DNA from: Paradesulfitobacterium ferrireducens
GTDB taxonomy: Bacteria > Bacillota > Desulfitobacteriia > Desulfitobacteriales > Desulfitobacteriaceae
Length of the DNA: 64,000 nt
Assembly: GCF_017310645.1 (NCBI RefSeq)
Contig: NZ_JAFLRH010000018.1
Span: 49,184 to 113,183, forward strand
Reading direction: 5' to 3'
Part shown: positions 8,880-17,083 of the stretch, piece after piece
Layout of the letters: every line of letters begins with the position of its first letter
Numbering within the stretch: position 1 is the stretch's first letter
The notes under the pieces: model-generated
Databases searched by the model: none
Told to the model about the DNA's origin: nothing
What the model saw: the letters and a program-made list of their open reading frames with translations, nothing else
Translations under genes and position numbers: made by a program

Positions 8880-9371
8880 TTAGTCGATGCGCGCGGTGGC
8901 GTATTTTTCAATTAAAGCTTTTTCCACATGCGGCGGCACCAGGTCGGACACACTTCCGTGCAGGCTGGCCGCCCACTTAATCGCACTCGAGCTGATAAAG
9001 GAATAATCGCTTTTAGCCACCAAAAAGACTGTTTCGATATCCGGGGCCAGTTTTTTATTCATTAAGGCCAGCTGAAATTCATACTCAAAGTCAGACATTA
9101 CCCTGAGCCCACGAATGATCGCTTTTGCCATAGAGCGGCGGGCAAACTCGACCGTCAGCCCCTCAAAAACGCGGACACTGACACCGGGCATTCCTTGAGT
9201 TGCTTCTGTTAAGAGCTGCATCCTTTCTCCCAGGGAAAATAGCGGGGATTTATTACTATCAGCCGCAACTGCGATAATCACTTCATCAAAAACATCGGTT
9301 GCCCGTTGCAGGATGTCCAAATGCCCATAGGTAACCGGATCAAATGTACCCGGATAAATCGCAATACGCAC
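8880..9371 (-). CDS. coaD: Pantetheine-phosphate adenylyltransferase
   Basis: A 163-residue enzyme of coenzyme A biosynthesis that transfers AMP from ATP to 4'-phosphopantetheine. The nucleotidyltransferase motif YPGTFDPVTYGH is at residues 5-16. The substrate segments RGLRVMSDFEYEFQLALMNK and YSFISSSAIKWAA follow. The start is a GTG ten bases after AAGGAG. Full length for the family. Confidence 0.95.
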   Translation of the reverse strand: MRIAIYPGTFDPVTYGHLDILQRATDVFDEVIIAVAADSNKSPLFSLGERMQLLTEATQGMPGVSVRVFEGLTVEFARRSMAKAIIRGLRVMSDFEYEFQLALMNKKLAPDIETVFLVAKSDYSFISSSAIKWAASLHGSVSDLVPPHVEKALIEKYATARID

Positions 9372-9495
9372 TTTCTTATATCTCCTTTGCTAACATTCTG
9401 TCCTCATACTTCTCTATCAATTGACAGAATCCTCTTCATGTCGAACAATTTCTCATACAATACCACATGAGGCAAGATGCCTTGCTGAGCGAACT

Positions 9496-12400
9496 TTATC
9501 CCGCTTTCCAGGCCACATTTTCCGGACCCAATATTTTCCCCAATGCTTCCTGGACAGGCGTCCCCTCTTTTACCCAGAATTCCTGCTTGCTCTCCACGAT
9601 CTTCTTATTGGACGTAAAATAGAAATACACCGGGTTCGATCCCGGAAAACGCTGAAGCAGGGACAACACTGCCTCAATCAGCTCACTGTTTTCGTCCGGA
9701 ATCCTTAGAAACAATTTGGGGAGCTTCGTCCTAACCCCTTCGCGTTGGCGTGCGAACTCATCCACGTATTCATCCACCGGCACGATTCTCTCCGCAAAAA
9801 TCTTCTTCTCCTCATCCCGCACCACATAACGCCCGCTGACAAAGACTGCCACGTCATTACCCAACCTTTGGATCTGAGGAAAAATCCGGGGAAAGACCAA
9901 AACGTCCATACTCCCGCTTAAATCTTCCAGCACAAAGCTGGCCATCATTTCCCCTTTTTTGGTCACGGTCTGACGCAAGGCGGTAATGATTCCGCCCAAA
10001 ACCAGCGGCCGGTCCTCTTCCCATTCCTGGCAGGCTGCGATATCAAACGAAGTGACGTCTCGAATCTTAGACATTTTCTCCGCCAGAGGATGCCCGCTTA
10101 AATAGATTCCTAAATATTCCTTCTCCATAGCCAAGATTTCACTCTGAGAAAATTCCTCGACTGCGGGCAGCTCAGCCTCCCCCTCCTCCTCAACCGTTCC
10201 CAGGTCAAAGAGGGAGATCTGACCGGAATTCCGGTCTTTCTGCCGCCGGTTGACCATACTTAAAATCTCATCCATCAGGGCCAGGCCTTGACGCCGCGAA
10301 CAGAAAGAGGAAAGTGCCCCGGCCCGGATCAAGCTTTCTAAAACCCGCTTATTCAAAACCTTGTTATCAACCCTGAGGCAGAAGTCCGAGAAGGACTTAA
10401 ACGGTTCCGGCCTGCGCGCTTCCAGAATCTTTTCAATGACATTCAAACCCAGATTGCGGATCGCTCCCAAGCCGAAGCGGATTTTATCCCCTTCCAGGCG
10501 AAAACCGGCTTCACTGTGCTGCACATCCGGGGCCAGAACCTCAAGCCCCTGCTGGCGTGCTTCCTGAATATAAAATGAAACTTTATCCGAAGAATCCATA
10601 ACTGTACTGAGGAGGGCCGCCATAAATTCAGCCGGGTAATTGGCTTTCAAATAAGCCGTCTGATAGGAAATCACGGCATAGGCGGTGGCGTGTCCCTTAT
10701 TAAACCCGTACTCCGCAAATTTAGCCATTAAATCAAAAATCTCTTCCGCCTCAGCCTGAGACAGCCCCATATTTAGAGCCCCGGGGATCACCGTCTTGCC
10801 CTCAGCGTCTTTCAGCCCGTAAATAAAGTTCTGGCGTTCCTCATCCATGATTTCTTTTTTCTTCTTGCCCATGGCCCGCCTGAGCAAATCGGCGCGCCCC
10901 AGGGAATATCCGGCCAAATCCCGGGCAATCTGCATCACCTGTTCCTGGTAGACAATAATCCCATAGGTAGTTTTCAAAATGGGCTCCAGCTTGGGATGAA
11001 GGTAGGTGATCTTCCCGCCATGCTTACGCCGGATATACTCCGGAATCTGTTCCATGGGGCCAGGGCGGTAAAGTGCATTGACAGCAATAATATCCTCAAA
11101 GCAGGAAGGCTTTAAGTCTTTGAGAATGGCCCGCATTCCGCCGCTTTCCAACTGGAAGACCCCACTGCTGTTACCGGCTGAGAGCAAGGCATAGGTGGCT
11201 TGGTCATCGAGGGGCAGGGTTTGCAAATTAAGTTTGACTCCCCGTGTCTCCTCAATTAAGCGCACGCTTTCCCGAAGAATGGTGAGATTGCGCAAGCCCA
11301 GGAAGTCCATTTTCAAAAGCCCGATTTCCTCGACCGTCTTCATCGGGAACTGGGTCATGAGAAACCCGTCCGAAGTTTTCTGCAGGGGCAGATAGTTAGT
11401 TAAGGGGTCTTTGGCAATCACCACACCCGCCGCATGAGTTGAGGCGTGCCGGGGCATCCCCTCTACCGCCAAAGCTAACTCGTACAAGCGTTTAATTTCT
11501 TGATCCTCTTCAACCATGCGGGCGAGTTCCGGGGACAGGCTTAATGCTTTCTCCAAGGTCATGCCCAGGTCGTTGGGAACCGCTTTGGCCACTTTATCCA
11601 CCCGGCCCAGCGGGATGCCCAGAACCCGGCCTATATCCCGGATCGCACCCTTGGCCCCCATGGTGCCGAAGGTGATAATCTGGCATACCCGGTCCGCGCC
11701 GTACTTGTCCGTCACATAGTGAATGACGCGTTCGCGCCCTTCCGGGTCAAAGTCGATATCAATATCCGGCATGCTAATGCGCTCCGGATTCAGAAAGCGT
11801 TCAAACAAAAGCTCATGCCTGAGGGGTTCGACTGAGGTGATTCCCAATAAATATGCGACCATGCTCGCCGCCGCCGAGCCGCGCCCCGGCCCGACAGCCA
11901 CTCCGTGTTCCCGCGCATAGCGGCAAAAATCAGCCACGATCAGGAAATACCCGGAAAAGCCGGTCTGGGCAATAACCTTTAACTCATATTCCAGGCGCTC
12001 GCGCTCCTTGTCCCCGGCCTCAGGGTACAAAACCGGAAAGGCCTTGAGGCATTCCTGCCTTAAGTATTCATCCAGGCTCAGCCCCGGCGGTGCCTGAAAT
12101 ACCGGCAAATAATTGTTCCCGAATTGGAACTCAAGGCAGCATCGCTCCGCGATCCGGGCGGTATTTTCCAACACTTCAGGGTGCTCGCCGAAAAGCAAAT
12201 GCATTTCCTCTTCAGACTTCAGGTACATATCCTGGCTGGAAAAGCTCATGCGCGCAGCGTCAGCCATGGTTTTTCCGGTCTGAATGCACAAAAGGACATC
12301 CTGGACAAACGCATCCTCGCGCTCGACATAATGCACATCATTAGTCGCCGCCAGCGGGATCCCGGTCTCCTCATGAACCCGCCACAGCCCCGCGTTTACT

Positions 12401-12948
12401 TTCCTCTGATCGCTCAGGCCGTGATCCTGAAGCTCGAGATAGAATGAGCCTTTCCCGAAAATCTCCTCGTATTCGCGGGCCGCCGCGCAGGCATCATTGA
12501 ACCGGTCCTGCACCAGATTCTCGGCCACTTCCCCGGCCAGGCAGCCGCTGAGCGCAATCAGGCCCTCTGAGTGTTCCCTTAAGATCTCTTTATCCACCCT
12601 GGGTTTATAATAAAAACCGTCTATGTAGGCTGCCGACACCAGGCTCACCAAGTTGCGGTAGCCGGTTTCATTTTCCGCCAGGAGCACCAAGTGATAATTG
12701 GCATCATCCCGGCCCGGCGTCCGGTCCGTCCGCTTAAAGGGCGCGACGTAAACCTCGCATCCGATAACCGGTTTAATGCCTGCTTTCTTACAGGCTTTAT
12801 AGAAATCAATCACTCCATACATTGAACCGTGGTCCGTAATCGCCAAAGCCTTCATCCCCAGAGCCGCCGCCCGTTTAACCACCTTGTCGATCCGGGCCGC
12901 CCCGTCCAAGAGGCTGTACTCAGTATGGACATGTAAATGGACGAACAT
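9496..12948 (-). CDS. dnaE: DNA polymerase III alpha subunit
   Basis: A 1150-residue replicative polymerase of the DnaE type. The N-terminal PHP domain begins HLHVHTEYSLLDGAARID and keeps its metal-binding histidines (ITDHGSMYGV). The catalytic palm contains GPGRGSAAASMVAYLLGIT and the two aspartates in SMPDIDIDFDPEGRERV. The finger/thumb region includes YQEQVMQIARDLAGYS and FNKGHATAYAVISYQTAYLK. A C-terminal OB fold (LVLGGIITALRQTVTKKGE) and the final beta-barrel follow. Length fits a complete DnaE1. A repeat-rich spacer separates it from the DRTGG-CBS gene. Confidence 0.95.
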   Translation of the reverse strand: MFVHLHVHTEYSLLDGAARIDKVVKRAAALGMKALAITDHGSMYGVIDFYKACKKAGIKPVIGCEVYVAPFKRTDRTPGRDDANYHLVLLAENETGYRNLVSLVSAAYIDGFYYKPRVDKEILREHSEGLIALSGCLAGEVAENLVQDRFNDACAAAREYEEIFGKGSFYLELQDHGLSDQRKVNAGLWRVHEETGIPLAATNDVHYVEREDAFVQDVLLCIQTGKTMADAARMSFSSQDMYLKSEEEMHLLFGEHPEVLENTARIAERCCLEFQFGNNYLPVFQAPPGLSLDEYLRQECLKAFPVLYPEAGDKERERLEYELKVIAQTGFSGYFLIVADFCRYAREHGVAVGPGRGSAAASMVAYLLGITSVEPLRHELLFERFLNPERISMPDIDIDFDPEGRERVIHYVTDKYGADRVCQIITFGTMGAKGAIRDIGRVLGIPLGRVDKVAKAVPNDLGMTLEKALSLSPELARMVEEDQEIKRLYELALAVEGMPRHASTHAAGVVIAKDPLTNYLPLQKTSDGFLMTQFPMKTVEEIGLLKMDFLGLRNLTILRESVRLIEETRGVKLNLQTLPLDDQATYALLSAGNSSGVFQLESGGMRAILKDLKPSCFEDIIAVNALYRPGPMEQIPEYIRRKHGGKITYLHPKLEPILKTTYGIIVYQEQVMQIARDLAGYSLGRADLLRRAMGKKKKEIMDEERQNFIYGLKDAEGKTVIPGALNMGLSQAEAEEIFDLMAKFAEYGFNKGHATAYAVISYQTAYLKANYPAEFMAALLSTVMDSSDKVSFYIQEARQQGLEVLAPDVQHSEAGFRLEGDKIRFGLGAIRNLGLNVIEKILEARRPEPFKSFSDFCLRVDNKVLNKRVLESLIRAGALSSFCSRRQGLALMDEILSMVNRRQKDRNSGQISLFDLGTVEEEGEAELPAVEEFSQSEILAMEKEYLGIYLSGHPLAEKMSKIRDVTSFDIAACQEWEEDRPLVLGGIITALRQTVTKKGEMMASFVLEDLSGSMDVLVFPRIFPQIQRLGNDVAVFVSGRYVVRDEEKKIFAERIVPVDEYVDEFARQREGVRTKLPKLFLRIPDENSELIEAVLSLLQRFPGSNPVYFYFTSNKKIVESKQEFWVKEGTPVQEALGKILGPENVAWKAG

Positions 12949-13003
12949 TAATCATAACACTCCTCTTAACTAAAACAGAGAAATATCTTAAGTGAAAAGG
13001 TAT

Positions 13004-13317
13004 TCAGAATTCAGGAGTCAGAAGTCAGACTCCCATGCCGCTATGCGGCACCACTGATGGATGAAAATAGCCAAGGTGCATTACCCGCTCACCACGCGCC
13101 GGAGCTGTTCGCTTGTTGATTCAGCTACAGCGCCAAACCTTAGGGTAATACCTGAAGTGAACCGTGACGCTGCTTAACGCTGAATCAACTGCGCTCTCGA
13201 CGCTCCTCTGCTCTACGGTTCGCTAAGTAATTGCCCCTCGTCTATTTTCAGGGCAGAAGTCAGAATAAAATCGACGTTTCTCTCACCTGAATTCTGACTC
13301 CTGTCTCCTGACTCCTG
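13004..13317 (-). repeat. MITE-like nested inverted-repeat element
   Basis: The 380-base gap between dnaE and the next gene is filled by a symmetrical element. Outer arms are heptamer repeats: 13004-13028 reads TCAGAATTCAGGAGTCAG with one more unit, and 13287-13317 is an inverted set with CTGACTCCTG units. Inside are two further inverted pairs: TGAAAATAG at 13062-13070 against CTATTTTCA at 13242-13250, and GTTGATTCAGC at 13115-13125 against GCTGAATCAAC at 13179-13189. There is no open reading frame of note. A non-autonomous mobile element or a large structured RNA would both fit. Confidence 0.6.
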
Positions 13318-13329
13318 TACAGCCCCGCA

Positions 13330-14643
13330 TTACCCGAGCTGTTTCTCCCCCATGCGCGCCGTCATCAGCCCTTTGGCCACGATCTCCGGGCCGGAGGTTA
13401 CTTCGATTTCAATGTTGCAGTGTTTTTTGGCCACTAATAGCAGCTTGGCAGTCACTTTGATAACTGTACCGACGGAAATCGGCTGCATCTGGTACACGGT
13501 AAAGTTCTCCGTAATCGCATCCAAGCGGTAGCGTTTACGGAGGGCGATATACCCGGCCATATTCATCACAGTCACCAAAACCCCGATCCCGGCCGAACCG
13601 AACTCATTGACCATAAAGCGGGTAATCTCCCCTTCAATGGTCAGGTGCTCCGGATCTTCCACATAGCGAAACCCGCTTAAGACCACGTTATCCACCGTTT
13701 CCCCGAATTGGGGCTGTTTTTGCACCTGCTGGTAGGCTTCAATCACGTCTTGCAAACTGATGATGCCGATAAGCTTGTCCCCGTCCACGACCGCCGCAAT
13801 GTCCCAGCCTTCCCAGACCATAATCCGGGAAATGTGGGTGACCGGATCGTCCCGTCCTACTACAAACGGATTCGGGTTCATAACCTCCACAATCGAGGTT
13901 TTCAGTTCTGCTCCCGCCACATCGACCGCCGTAACTACCCCAACTACATTCATCTGCTCATCAACCACCGGAAAACGGCTGTGGCCTGAACGCTGAGAAA
14001 GCTCGCGCCAGTCTTCAACCGTGGCCTCCGTACGCAAGTAACTGACATCCTTTACCATGATGTCTTCCACTAAGATCAGTTCCTTCTCAATCAGGCGGTC
14101 ATACAAAGCCCTGTTAATCATAGTCGTGACCACAAAGGTATCATAAGAAGACTGAATGATCGGCAGACCTTTGGCTTGAGCCAGCTTGACCACTTCTTTA
14201 TCCGGATCCAGTCCTCCCGTGACCAACAGAGGGGCTCCATACTGGAGGGCCAGCAGCTGCGCATCCCGCCGGTTCCCGACAATGCAGAGAGCGCCTTTTT
14301 CCAGATAGCGCACCATCGCCTCCAGCTCCATGGCTGCAATGATAAACTTGCTTGGGGAGCGGTCCATATGCTCTCCCCCGCAAATGATAACCCCTTCCAC
14401 AATTTGTGCGACTTCTCGCAAAGTCAGATCCTCAATCTGCCTCTCCTTGACTCCTTCAATACGAATCGTACCCACTTTGGGGATAGACCGCACCAGCCCT
14501 TTCGCTTCAGCTTCTTTGATAGCGCGGTAAGCCGTTCCCTCGCTCACATCCAATTCTTTGGCAATAAAACGGACGGAGACTTTACTGCCAATCTCGAGGT
14601 TTTCGATAAAGGTTAAAATCTGTTGATGCTTCGTCTTGCTCAC
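13330..14643 (-). CDS. HTH-DRTGG-CBS-hotdog regulatory protein (YtoI-like)
   Basis: A 437-residue cytoplasmic protein whose architecture matches B. subtilis YtoI. A winged-helix segment occupies residues 1-60 (KELDVSEGTAYRAIKEAEAK). A DRTGG domain spans about 65-185 (GVIICGGEHMDRSPSKFIIA). Two CBS motifs lie at about 195-310 (DIMVKDVSYL, SRFPVVDEQMNVVGVVT, GDKLIGIISLQDVIEAY). A C-terminal hotdog thioesterase-like domain covers about 330-430. CBS pairs usually sense adenine nucleotides. The target genes are unknown. The start is a GTG eight bases after GGGGAG. Confidence 0.85.
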   Translation of the reverse strand: MSKTKHQQILTFIENLEIGSKVSVRFIAKELDVSEGTAYRAIKEAEAKGLVRSIPKVGTIRIEGVKERQIEDLTLREVAQIVEGVIICGGEHMDRSPSKFIIAAMELEAMVRYLEKGALCIVGNRRDAQLLALQYGAPLLVTGGLDPDKEVVKLAQAKGLPIIQSSYDTFVVTTMINRALYDRLIEKELILVEDIMVKDVSYLRTEATVEDWRELSQRSGHSRFPVVDEQMNVVGVVTAVDVAGAELKTSIVEVMNPNPFVVGRDDPVTHISRIMVWEGWDIAAVVDGDKLIGIISLQDVIEAYQQVQKQPQFGETVDNVVLSGFRYVEDPEHLTIEGEITRFMVNEFGSAGIGVLVTVMNMAGYIALRKRYRLDAITENFTVYQMQPISVGTVIKVTAKLLLVAKKHCNIEIEVTSGPEIVAKGLMTARMGEKQLG

Positions 14644-14679
14644 TTAAGACGCTCCCCACTCAATCTGAGAAATATACAT

Positions 14680-14707
14680 TTAAGGTGGAGTTTACGCTCC
14701 ACCTTAA
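14680..14707 (-). terminator. Hairpin after the SASP gene
   Basis: TTAAGGTGGAG and CTCCACCTTAA form an 11-bp stem with a six-base loop. It lies 76 bases after the SASP stop and 36 bases upstream of the DRTGG-CBS start, followed on the minus strand by an AT-rich tail. Confidence 0.6.
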
Positions 14708-14782
14708 TCTTAATTCCAATGTGATTATATCATAATAACATCGCTTGTTCTATAACAGAAGAGTAAACCTAACTGAAGTAAG

Positions 14783-14965
14783 TTAGTTGGACCCGCGTTT
14801 CAAGCGCTGGGTCATCATCCCTCCGATGCGCCCGGCATCCTCGGCGCTTAAGGAATCCCAGCCTTTGGTTTTAACTTGCTCTAGCAGCCCCAGCTCCGCA
14901 GCAATTTCCATTTTTAGCGGTTCCAGCGGGTTGGTTTTCTTTAAACGCGGCTTCGGCTTATTCAT
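14783..14965 (-). CDS. Alpha/beta-type small acid-soluble spore protein
   Basis: A 60-residue protein with the SASP pattern: a Lys-rich N-terminus, LKMEIAAELGLLEQV at about residues 17-31, and SAEDAGRIGGMMTQRLKR at about 40-57, matching the second conserved block (GGxMxxR). Such proteins coat and protect DNA in the forespore, which marks the organism as spore-forming. GGGAGG lies nine bases before the ATG. The gene overlaps the preceding tiny Cys-rich gene by eight bases. It resembles the SspF subgroup more than the major SspA/B type. Confidence 0.8.
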   Translation of the reverse strand: MNKPKPRLKKTNPLEPLKMEIAAELGLLEQVKTKGWDSLSAEDAGRIGGMMTQRLKRGSN

Positions 14966-15098
14966 GGATCATCCCTCCCAGATAAAGAGCTCCTTCGTAA
15001 TGAGGGCATGTCTGCTGCCGTTCGCCCAGTCGGTGTTCAAGACGGCAGCGCCCGTCGACAGCGTACAAGCAATTGGCCGTGCATAATTTGCGAGTCAT
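14958..15098 (-). CDS. Tiny four-cysteine protein overlapping the SASP gene
   Basis: A 46-residue protein with cysteines at 6, 10, 18 and 31 (CTANCLYAVDGRC, then TCPHYEGALYLGG), a spacing suited to a single metal or zinc-knuckle site. AGGAG lies 11 bases upstream of the ATG. Its end overlaps the start of the SASP gene by eight bases, and it contains that gene's ribosome site, so the two should be co-translated. Similar tiny CxxxC proteins are widespread in clostridia with uninformative names. Function is unknown. Confidence 0.6.
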   Translation of the reverse strand: MTRKLCTANCLYAVDGRCRLEHRLGERQQTCPHYEGALYLGGMIHE

Positions 15099-15140
15099 CA
15101 GGCATTCATCTCCTCATTAGAGAGTTTTGCCTTTTTTTGC

Positions 15141-15168
15141 AAAAAATATCCCGCCTTAAGAGGCGGGA
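15141..15168 (-). terminator. Terminator after UPF0173 hydrolase and GH18 genes
   Basis: On the minus strand CCCGCC, a six-base loop and GGCGGG are followed by ATATTTTTTG. It sits 45 bases past the hydrolase stop. Confidence 0.8.
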
Positions 15169-15213
15169 GACAGAGTTATATTTTAGATAAGACAATACCC
15201 TTCAAGATCGAAG

Positions 15214-15906
15214 TTACACTTCCAGAAATTCACCCGGAACCAGGGCCACACCCCTGCTTTCCGGTGCTTTGCGCTGGAGCATGGTCAAAAATTCTCCCAC
15301 ATCCTGTTCAATTACCGGAAAGGTATTGTAATGCATCGGAATCACGTATTTCGCCCGGATCAATTGCGCCGCGTACACGGCATCATCCGGGCCCATCACA
15401 TAATTGTCCCCGATCGGAAGCATGGCAACCTCCAGCGGATGCCGGCGGCCGATCAGCTCCATATCACTGAAAAGCCCCGTATCCCCGGCATAATACAGCC
15501 AGCGCCCTTCCAGTTGAAGCAGGAACCCACAGGCCGGGCCGCCGTAAATCATCCCGTTCTCCGTTTCAATTCCGGACCCGTGCCAAGCGGGAGTCAGCTT
15601 TACCGTTCCGAAGGGGAAGCGGAATTTTCCCCCGATATGCATGGCATGGGTGCTGGCGCCCTGTTTTCTGCAATAAGCGGCAAGCTCCGCTGTAGAGATA
15701 ATAGTGGCCCCGGTTGTGCGGGCGATACTCAGGGCATCACCCAAGTGATCCCTATGTCCGTGCGTCACCAGCACTGCGGCTACATCTATCAAATCTTCCG
15801 GCTTAACATCTGCCTGGGGATTTCCGCTGAGAAACGGGTCAATCAAGATATTACCGGCAGTTGTTTTAATTTCAAAACAAGCATGTCCATGAAAAACGAT
15901 ATGCAT
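15214..15906 (-). CDS. UPF0173 metallo-beta-lactamase-fold hydrolase (copy 1)
   Basis: A 230-residue metal-dependent hydrolase of the UPF0173 (YtkL) family. Zinc ligands are in LVTHGHRDHLGDA at about residues 46-58 with further histidines in AWHGSGIE, YYAGDTGLFSDM and IPMHYNTFP. The substrate is unknown for the family. AAGGAGG precedes the ATG. It follows the GH18 gene in the same direction. A second copy, with the same motifs, is at 47958-48656. Confidence 0.88.
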   Translation of the reverse strand: MHIVFHGHACFEIKTTAGNILIDPFLSGNPQADVKPEDLIDVAAVLVTHGHRDHLGDALSIARTTGATIISTAELAAYCRKQGASTHAMHIGGKFRFPFGTVKLTPAWHGSGIETENGMIYGGPACGFLLQLEGRWLYYAGDTGLFSDMELIGRRHPLEVAMLPIGDNYVMGPDDAVYAAQLIRAKYVIPMHYNTFPVIEQDVGEFLTMLQRKAPESRGVALVPGEFLEV

Positions 15907-15931
15907 AGCTAGGCCTCCTTAACCACTGAAT

Positions 15932-16882
15932 TTAAATATTTGCACTTAAAAGCTCCCAAAACTCCGGATAGCTTAAATTCATTTCCCATAGGGCGACCCC
16001 GCCGATTCCTTTACGTTTAGCCAAATCTAACTTTTCCTTGAGGCTGCGCAAATCTTCGAAATAGACGGTGTGCCGCTGTCCCCTGGTCTCATACCGAAAA
16101 AACGTACTGTGCTGCTCAGAATCCCATTGCAACGGAGCTCCGTAGCGGCGGGCAAGTTCGTGCGCCCGTTTATACCCGATCACCTGAGCCTTGCCGGGGC
16201 GCTCCCAATCATACCCATAAAGAGGCAAGCCTAAGTAGAGCTTAGAGGCGGAAATATTAGCAAGGGCGTAATTCAAGACCCGGGTCACCCAGGGTAAGGA
16301 TGCTACTGATCCAGGCGAGCTGCCCGGCCAATGTTCTTCATACGTCATTAAGATTACCTGGTCCACACTTTGACCTAAGGCCCGGTAATCGAAAACCCCT
16401 TTCCAGACATCCGTCCTCTCATCTGAGGTTTTTGCGGGAACATCAATACTTACCAGATAATTAACACCTTTGAAACGGGCTGTCCAGGTATTAATAAAAC
16501 GACTAAACAACGTCCGGTCTTCCGGAGAGCCTTTTTCTAAATCAAAATTGACCCCATCGAACTTATAAGTAACTAAGAGATTATAAATGTTGCGCCAGAC
16601 CCTATCGGCAAAAACCGGTTCTCTTATTAAACGGCTGATTAACGGAGTTGAAAACTGCCCCTCCGCTGTCAGATTGCTAACCACCAGAAAAACCTTGATT
16701 CCCAAGGCATGTGCTTCCGCAATCAAGCGGCGGCTGGGTGTTCCTTGCAACTCCCCGTTCGCCTGAATAGATATCTCGAATAAGGCCATATCATCTAAAA
16801 GGCTGCCATATTCCTGTAAGTAGCGGTAACCTCTTGCCTGTTCCGTAAGACCGTTATAAAAAGCAAATACCCGCAAAGCCAT
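15932..16882 (-). CDS. Glycoside hydrolase family 18 protein (spore-cortex glycosidase type)
   Basis: A 316-residue single-domain GH18 protein. The catalytic signature is DGVNFDLE at about residues 112-119, with the acid/base Glu present. The beta-strands ending in VSIDVPAK, VILMTYEEHWPGS and LGLPLYGYDW are typical of the SleL/YaaH/YdhD group that cleaves peptidoglycan during spore germination. Unlike SleL it has no LysM repeats and no signal peptide, so it may be loaded into the spore or act internally. AAGGGG precedes the ATG. Confidence 0.85.
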   Translation of the reverse strand: MALRVFAFYNGLTEQARGYRYLQEYGSLLDDMALFEISIQANGELQGTPSRRLIAEAHALGIKVFLVVSNLTAEGQFSTPLISRLIREPVFADRVWRNIYNLLVTYKFDGVNFDLEKGSPEDRTLFSRFINTWTARFKGVNYLVSIDVPAKTSDERTDVWKGVFDYRALGQSVDQVILMTYEEHWPGSSPGSVASLPWVTRVLNYALANISASKLYLGLPLYGYDWERPGKAQVIGYKRAHELARRYGAPLQWDSEQHSTFFRYETRGQRHTVYFEDLRSLKEKLDLAKRKGIGGVALWEMNLSYPEFWELLSANI

Positions 16883-16950
16883 AGTCTCACCCCTTTCGCA
16901 CCATTCTATGCACGAGGATGCTTAAGAGTGAGCTAAATTAGCTGGTTAGT

Positions 16951-17077
16951 AGTCAGAATTCAGGAGTCCAGAATTCAGGAGTCAGGAGTCAGTAGGATTC
17001 TTGTATTCCTTTAGGGTCTTATCATTTTGATTTTACCAAAAAATATTCTGACTCCTGTCTGCTGACTCCTGAGTACT
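16951..17077. repeat. TCAGGAG-heptamer repeat cluster, inverted
   Basis: Forward units (GTCAGAATTCAGGAGTC and AATTCAGGAGTCAGGAGTC) at 16951-16992 face reverse units (TCTGACTCCTGTCTGCTG and TGACTCCTGAGTACT) at 17045-17077 across about 50 AT-rich bases. The cluster would fold into a long hairpin. It ends seven bases from the stop codon of the tagO-like gene. Confidence 0.8.
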
Positions 17078-17083
17078 TACGGT

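Noticed and set aside
9421..9708. Rightward frames antisense to dnaE and other long genes
   Set aside because: They are shadows of GC-rich codon usage on the opposite strand, with no ribosome sites.
16951..17077. CRISPR array
   Set aside because: Units are seven-base heptamers in inverted sets without regular spacers, and no cas genes are present.
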